Source of the DNA: JBDRNO01 sp043811005
GTDB taxonomy: Bacteria; Bacteroidota; Bacteroidia; NORP154
NCBI GenBank assembly: GCA_043811005.1
Contig: JBDRNO010000145.1
Location: 10,871-74,870 of the forward strand
Direction: 5' to 3'
DNA length: 64,000 bases
Shown here: positions 60,391 through 64,000 of the stretch, piece by piece
Layout of the letters: each line of letters starts with the position of its first letter
Numbering within the stretch: the first letter of the stretch is position 1
Translations under genes and position numbers: made by a program
The notes under the pieces: generated by a model
The model's database searches: none
What the model was told of the DNA's origin: nothing
The model's input: only the letters and a program-made list of their open reading frames with translations

Positions 60391-61536
60391 TTAAATCCTT
60401 ATACCAATTACAAGAATATCATCAATTTGCTTATAATCACCTTTCCAATCCTCCAAAGCTTTTTCTAACGCTTTTTTCTGTTGCTGCATATCCAGGTCAT
60501 AGATATCCAGCAGAAGTTGCTGAAATCTTTTTTTGCCGAATTTTTCTTTGTCGTTTTTGTTATACTGGTCTATATAGCCGTCTGAAAAGAGGTAAATAGC
60601 CGTTCCTTTTTCAACGGAGATTGCGTGATTGGTGAAAGTACGCCCGGCTCCTTTTTCTTTATTAAATGTCCTGCCGCCAATGGAGAGAATGTCGGGTTTA
60701 ACAACCACCCCTCCTCCGCCCCCTCCCCGGAAGGGAGTGGAAACCTTCTGTACAGTATCATCCGTTCCCGAACCGTTGAAGGAGCCCCCTTCGGGATTAA
60801 CATCATCAAAAGGGATAGCTTCTTCCGGCCACTCTTTACGGTTTGGATTGATAATATACAACGGATTTTTCGCTCCGGCATATTCAAGAGTGTAGACTTC
60901 CGAAGTTTCTAAAACTTCGGAAGTCTTATCATCCAGAGCTCCCCCTCTCCCTCTCCTTCGACTTCGCTCAGGATAAAGGAGAGGGAGTTGGGGGGTGAGG
61001 CTGCATATCGCCACATCCATTCCGTCCCTGGCTTCAATATTATCTTTACGTTGATGCAGGGAGGTAATAATCCCTGTATGCAGGTGTTTTAATATCTCTG
61101 CCGGTTCAATGATGTGCTTTTCATTGACGATCTCGTTCAGCAAGGTGTTGCCGATCATTGACATAAATGCACCGGGTACCCCATGTCCTGTGCAGTCAAT
61201 GGCGGCTATTAAAACACAACCAGCCCCTCCCCGATACGCTCTTTCCTCGCTACGGGGCAGGCCTAAATCCCCCTTTTCCAAGGGGGACTTTAGCTTGGTA
61301 AACCAATAAAAGTCACCGGAAACGATATCCCTGGGCTTGAAAAAGATAAAAAAATCAGGAAGATACTTTTTGATCTCTTCTTCCTTAACCAGTATCGCTT
61401 GCTGGATATTTTGTGCATAGTTGATGCTGTCAATGATGTTGTTCTTCTGTTTGGTTATTTCTCTTTCTGCATTTTTGTTTCCTGATAAGCCGGAAGCGGG
61501 TGTAGAGGATAAATGCAAACACGAGCAGTAGGGCAA
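60391..61536 (-). CDS. SpoIIE-type PP2C phosphatase half of a frameshifted TPR-phosphatase
   Basis: The native frame begins near 61480 (KNAEREITKQKNNIIDSINY); codons upstream of that only translate the TPR gene out of frame. The catalytic domain keeps VSGDFYW, AAIDCTGHGVPGAFMSMIGN, GMDVAI, LFSDGYIDQ and DDILVIGI, so active-site metal ligands are present. Compared with the intact domain in the 45465 protein, at least four extra segments occur: LKSPLEKGDLGLPRSEERAY, LPLLYPERSRRRGRGG plus KTSEVLETSEV, a stretch around NPEGGSFNGSG, and STPFRGGGGGGVVV. All are coded by palindromic DNA and all keep the frame. Its likely substrate is the SiaC-like protein upstream. Confidence 0.85.
   Translation of the reverse strand: MPYCSCLHLSSTPASGLSGNKNAEREITKQKNNIIDSINYAQNIQQAILVKEEEIKKYLPDFFIFFKPRDIVSGDFYWFTKLKSPLEKGDLGLPRSEERAYRGGAGCVLIAAIDCTGHGVPGAFMSMIGNTLLNEIVNEKHIIEPAEILKHLHTGIITSLHQRKDNIEARDGMDVAICSLTPQLPLLYPERSRRRGRGGALDDKTSEVLETSEVYTLEYAGAKNPLYIINPNRKEWPEEAIPFDDVNPEGGSFNGSGTDDTVQKVSTPFRGGGGGGVVVKPDILSIGGRTFNKEKGAGRTFTNHAISVEKGTAIYLFSDGYIDQYNKNDKEKFGKKRFQQLLLDIYDLDMQQQKKALEKALEDWKGDYKQIDDILVIGIRI
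60705..60745. repeat. G-rich palindromic insertion in the SpoIIE gene
   Basis: On the minus strand CTCCCTTCCGGGGAGGGGG then a GGAGGGGTGGTT tail, the same family as 55333-55359 and the uvrC insertion. Read as STPFRGGGGGGVVV. Confidence 0.7.
60766..60796. repeat. Palindromic insertion in the SpoIIE gene
   Basis: Arms TCCCGAA/TTCGGGA with a GGAGCCCCC-containing loop; coded residues include NPEGGSFNGSG. Confidence 0.6.
60894..60926. repeat. Perfect hairpin insertion in the SpoIIE gene
   Basis: 15-bp perfect arms (AGACTTCCGAAGTTT and complement) with loop CTA. Read in frame as KTSEVLETSEV. Confidence 0.9.
60947..60987. repeat. Nested palindromic insertion in the SpoIIE gene
   Basis: 12-bp perfect arms CTCCCTCTCCTT/AAGGAGAGGGAG around a 17-nt centre (CGACTTCGCTCAGGATA) that resembles another dispersed repeat, suggesting an insertion within an insertion. 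Confidence 0.8.
61229..61291. repeat. Double palindromic insertion in the SpoIIE gene
   Basis: Two adjoining palindromes: CCCCG...CGGGG (61229-61257) and AAATCCCCC...GGGGGACTT (61265-61290). Read as SPLEKGDLGLPRSEERAYRG, between FYWFTK and CVLIAAIDC. Confidence 0.75.
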
Positions 61537-62668
61537 AGCCCGCTATAAATGAATTACGTACTGTTTTCTGTTTTTTCATCTCTGCCGCCTGGAGCGCCTT
61601 GTCCTTGTTGAGCAGTTCTATCTCCTTTTCTTTCGTCTCAATCTCATGCCTGGTTGACATTTCGCTCATCTTCTTAATGACCTCAGAGTTCAAAAGGGAG
61701 TCTTTCATTGCGATATACAATTTGTAATATTCCAATGCGTTTGATTTGTCATTGAGCAATTCATAAGCTTGTGATAAGTTATGATAAACTTTTTTTATAA
61801 AATATCTAAAGTCAAGCTCCCTGAATAATTTAAGAGACCGTTCCAGGTAAGCAATGGCTAAATTATATGAGCCCTGTTTTAAGTAAACACTGCCAATATC
61901 TAGAAAATTCGTTGCAATGCTTTCTTTATCATTTATTTCCTCAGCATAATCCAGTGCTTTTGACAGGTAATCCAATGCCTCCGGGTATTTCTCAAACTTA
62001 ATATGGACTTCCCCGATGCTGTTAAGACAGTTAGAAATATTGTTCTTATCATCAAGTTCCCGTGCCAGGTCAAGGGATTTAAATAAGTATTCTATTGCTA
62101 ATTGAAAATCTCCTTTATGGCTGTAGATCAAACCGATGTTGTTAAATCCGAGCACTTTCCCCTCTTTTTCTTGTTGATCGTCTAACATCTCGTAAATTTC
62201 AATTGTTTTAAAGTAGTATTTCAGGGCTTCATCATATTGACCCTGGTTATCATATAAGTATCCTATATTGTTCAAACAACCCCCTATCATGTTATTATCA
62301 TTCAACTCTTCATATATCTTCAACGCTATTAAATAATGGTCAAGGGATTGGGCATCGTTACCCTGGGTTGAATATGCCGATCCCAAATTGAAATAATTTA
62401 CTGCAATGCCGGCTTGATAATTAAGCTTTTCAGCAAGCGCCAATGCTTTCTTGCTGTAATAAATGGCTTTTTCATTATTTATGGTAGAATACAAATACTC
62501 TGAGCAGAATAAACCTAAAACATTCACTTTATTAGTGTCTTCCTTAGCTGTTTCGAGTTCTTTTAACAAACTATCAAGATATGCTTGATTTTCCTGAGAA
62601 AAGATAATGTTAACAGAAAATACGATTTCAAAAAATACAAGAAAGAATATTATTGTAAATTTTTTCAA
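61430..62668 (-). CDS. TPR sensor half of a frameshifted TPR-SpoIIE phosphatase
   Basis: Signal peptide (MKKFTIIFFLVFFEIVFSVN), about seven TPR repeats of the Rapsyn/LGN type (AVNYFNLGSAYSTQGNDAQS, GFNNIGLIYSHKGDFQLAIE, NCLNSIGEVHIKFEKYPEAL), a coiled segment and one membrane helix (SFIAGFALLLVFAFILYTRF). After LIRKQK the frame turns into nonsense (CRKRNNQTEEQHH). The expected continuation NAEREITKQKNN lies one base away, downstream of an A5 run at 61472-61476, so a single missing A separates the TPR and phosphatase halves. Original protein about 765 residues. Confidence 0.88.
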   Translation of the reverse strand: MKKFTIIFFLVFFEIVFSVNIIFSQENQAYLDSLLKELETAKEDTNKVNVLGLFCSEYLYSTINNEKAIYYSKKALALAEKLNYQAGIAVNYFNLGSAYSTQGNDAQSLDHYLIALKIYEELNDNNMIGGCLNNIGYLYDNQGQYDEALKYYFKTIEIYEMLDDQQEKEGKVLGFNNIGLIYSHKGDFQLAIEYLFKSLDLARELDDKNNISNCLNSIGEVHIKFEKYPEALDYLSKALDYAEEINDKESIATNFLDIGSVYLKQGSYNLAIAYLERSLKLFRELDFRYFIKKVYHNLSQAYELLNDKSNALEYYKLYIAMKDSLLNSEVIKKMSEMSTRHEIETKEKEIELLNKDKALQAAEMKKQKTVRNSFIAGFALLLVFAFILYTRFRLIRKQKCRKRNNQTEEQHH

Positions 62669-62782
62669 AAGTCAAAGTAATTAATTTTACTTAAATTTAT
62701 GATTTCATTGGAATTTGAGGTAAAAAATGAGGAGTGGAAAAGAAAGGCGATAAATACTGAAAGATATTTTAAGTTTATGTTT

Positions 62783-63598
62783 TTAATTCTCTACTAAAAC
62801 CAACTCAATAGGAACACTTATCATTTTTGCTAAATCATCCCCTGATTCCTTAATGTCCAAACACGTTTTATCATAATACCATTTAATCTTCAGGTCTATT
62901 TTATCCTTGAGTAACTCCTCTAATTTTATTAATATATCCAATACATATTTTGCAGAAGTGGAGTTAAAGTAATCAAATTTGAACTCAAATATTGTTTCTG
63001 TATAATTGCTATCATCAAGGCGGTCTTTTCTATTAGGTAATGCATGATAATATTTATCCAACCAATCAAGTATGGGTTTAAAGAACGTATTTGCATCTTC
63101 GGGTATTGATTCTCCTGATATTTCAAATTTGTTTTCAATTAAGTTCAACAGAACCCGTGGTGTAAACTCGGTAGGTTCAATCATTAATGGTTCAATAAAA
63201 GCGATTAATTCCATGGGTAACTTTGTCATTTTGATAAATTGCTCCCCGGAATTTTTCATGTCTTCATCCGGTTCATCATAATACCATTTAATCCGGAGGT
63301 TAATTTTATCCCTGATGAGCTTTTTTATCTTTTTAAATATTTCAAGAATATATTTTGCAGAAGTTGAATTAAAATATTCAAATTTAAACTCAAATACCAC
63401 GCCTTTAGATTTGCCTTTGTAAGTTTTATCTCTCCAATACTGGTATGAATGATATTTATCTAACCATTCAAGTATCGGCATATAAAAATTTTGTGCATTC
63501 TCAGGCGTTGACTCTCCCGACATTTCAAATTTGTTATTATCAGGGTCAAACAAAACTTTTGGTGTAAATTCTGTTGCTTTAATATTCAGGGCTTTCAT
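62783..63598 (-). CDS. Tandem SiaC-like (DUF1987) regulatory phosphoprotein
   Basis: Two copies of the SiaC/DUF1987 domain in one chain (residues ~1-135 and ~140-271). Both begin TEFTPxVL, have SGES-PE, and carry EFKFxYFNSTSAKY (residues 75-83 and 210-218) and LxIKWYYD. In SiaC the Thr after YxN is phosphorylated by the kinase SiaB and dephosphorylated by the SpoIIE-type phosphatase SiaA; here that position is Ser (S78, S213) followed by Thr. The gene lies 114 nt upstream of the TPR-SpoIIE phosphatase in the same direction, fitting a substrate-phosphatase pair. No SiaB-like kinase gene is visible in the window. Confidence 0.85.
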   Translation of the reverse strand: MKALNIKATEFTPKVLFDPDNNKFEMSGESTPENAQNFYMPILEWLDKYHSYQYWRDKTYKGKSKGVVFEFKFEYFNSTSAKYILEIFKKIKKLIRDKINLRIKWYYDEPDEDMKNSGEQFIKMTKLPMELIAFIEPLMIEPTEFTPRVLLNLIENKFEISGESIPEDANTFFKPILDWLDKYYHALPNRKDRLDDSNYTETIFEFKFDYFNSTSAKYVLDILIKLEELLKDKIDLKIKWYYDKTCLDIKESGDDLAKMISVPIELVLVEN

Positions 63599-63657
63599 AT
63601 TCTTTTATCGGAATTTCAAGATTTTTAATAAAATCTATTTTAACATTTATCCTTTTT

Positions 63658-63692
63658 GCCACCTTAACTGGTGGCCACCCGTTAGGTGTGGC
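63658..63692. repeat. Palindromic element upstream of the SiaC-like gene
   Basis: Inverted repeat centred on GGTGGCCACC with outer arms GCCAC/GTGGC, one bulge and a few mismatches. It lies 60 bp upstream of the start codon. Promoter elements were not recognised. Confidence 0.65.
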
Positions 63693-64000
63693 ATTTAATA
63701 ATCAGGTTCTGGGTTCTGGGCACTGGGTTCTGGGTTGTTGGTTATTGGAAATTTAGTGCTCTATCAACCAAGAAACAACCGAGCAACCAAACAATTAAAC
63801 AACCATGCAATTTTCAACCAATCCGCAATTCTTAAAACCCACCACCCAGCCACCCTACCGGGCAATGTCATTAAGTTAAGCAATTAAAATGTAAAATTTA
63901 GAATTACGAGTTTAGAATGTGGAATTATTAAGGATGAATAACACATGTGTAATATGGGAAATTCAAAATTCTACATTCAATATTCGATATTCATTATTCA
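63693..64000. other. Gene-free repeat region at the window end
   Basis: Tandem TTCTGGG units (63704-63740), tandem ACCAA/AACAA units, and CAATGTCATTAAGTTAAG (63863-63880), a relative of the outer end of the RAYT unit at 35540. Also imperfect AATTC/ATATTC strings at the end. No gene is supported. Confidence 0.5.

Noticed and set aside
60300..60599. 99-codon plus-strand frame at the end of the SpoIIE gene
   Set aside because: It is antisense to conserved phosphatase codons and has no motif of its own.

Overview
The window is a stretch of chromosome from an AT-rich member of the Bacteroidota, probably an uncultivated environmental lineage. The evidence is several secreted proteins with type IX secretion (T9SS) C-terminal sorting domains (both A-type 'YPNP' tails and one B-type gliding-associated tail), a PorE-like TPR/propeller/OmpA protein, promoters of the Bacteroidota form (TTTG, 19-21 bp, TAnnTTTG) and starts that mostly lack a clear Shine-Dalgarno. 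No phage, plasmid or CRISPR region is visible. Housekeeping genes (gpsA, uvrC, dnaG, recJ, rpoN, asnS, comF, one tRNA-Val) are mixed with envelope and signalling genes.

Layout. 1-3009: 5'-truncated gpsA, then uvrC on the minus strand. 3015-15678: a minus-strand cluster of three giant paralogous surface proteins (beta-helix start, glycine-rich GGxGG/collagen-like block, PKD or Ig-like repeats, T9SS tail) with a secreted calcineurin-type phosphoesterase between them. 15997-27748: OmpA-like protein, oligopeptide-binding lipoprotein, a 1206-residue outer-membrane barrel, a coiled-coil membrane protein, ComF and an Ig-like lipoprotein. 28015-38031: dnaG, recJ, alpha/beta hydrolase, lipoprotein, TPR protein, a decayed RAYT/IS200-like element and the PorE-like protein. 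38072-43333: a minus-strand run of nine genes (lipoprotein, acyl-carrier-like protein lacking its serine, response regulator, histidine kinase, three small membrane proteins, VanZ-like protein, Ca/Na antiporter). 43477-50329: small lipoprotein, T9SS cargo, propeller-SpoIIE phosphatase, MORN protein and four-helix-bundle protein. 50498-54760: a 1420-residue acyl-CoA dehydratase activase fusion. 54979-63598: tRNA-Val beside a broken tRNA, DUF559 endonuclease, PAP2-like protein, rpoN, asnS, then a TPR-SpoIIE phosphatase split by a frameshift and a tandem SiaC-like protein.

The most unusual feature is the density of short palindromic elements of several families. They lie between genes and also in frame inside coding sequences: gpsA, uvrC, the Ig-like lipoprotein, the SpoIIE phosphatase (at least four), the tail of the DUF559 endonuclease and the signal peptide of a surface protein. 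One forms a 44-bp perfect palindrome at the end of a tRNA 5' fragment. Some are nested inside longer dispersed repeats, which implies successive insertion. The DUF559 endonuclease gene is bracketed by inverted copies of one family, so it is worth testing as the mobilising enzyme.

Functionally the window points to an envelope-focused, signal-rich lifestyle. T9SS cargo and PorE/OmpA-like proteins build the cell surface, a two-component system sits in an envelope operon, and two SpoIIE-type phosphatases (one next to a SiaC-like substrate) suggest a partner-switching phospho-network.
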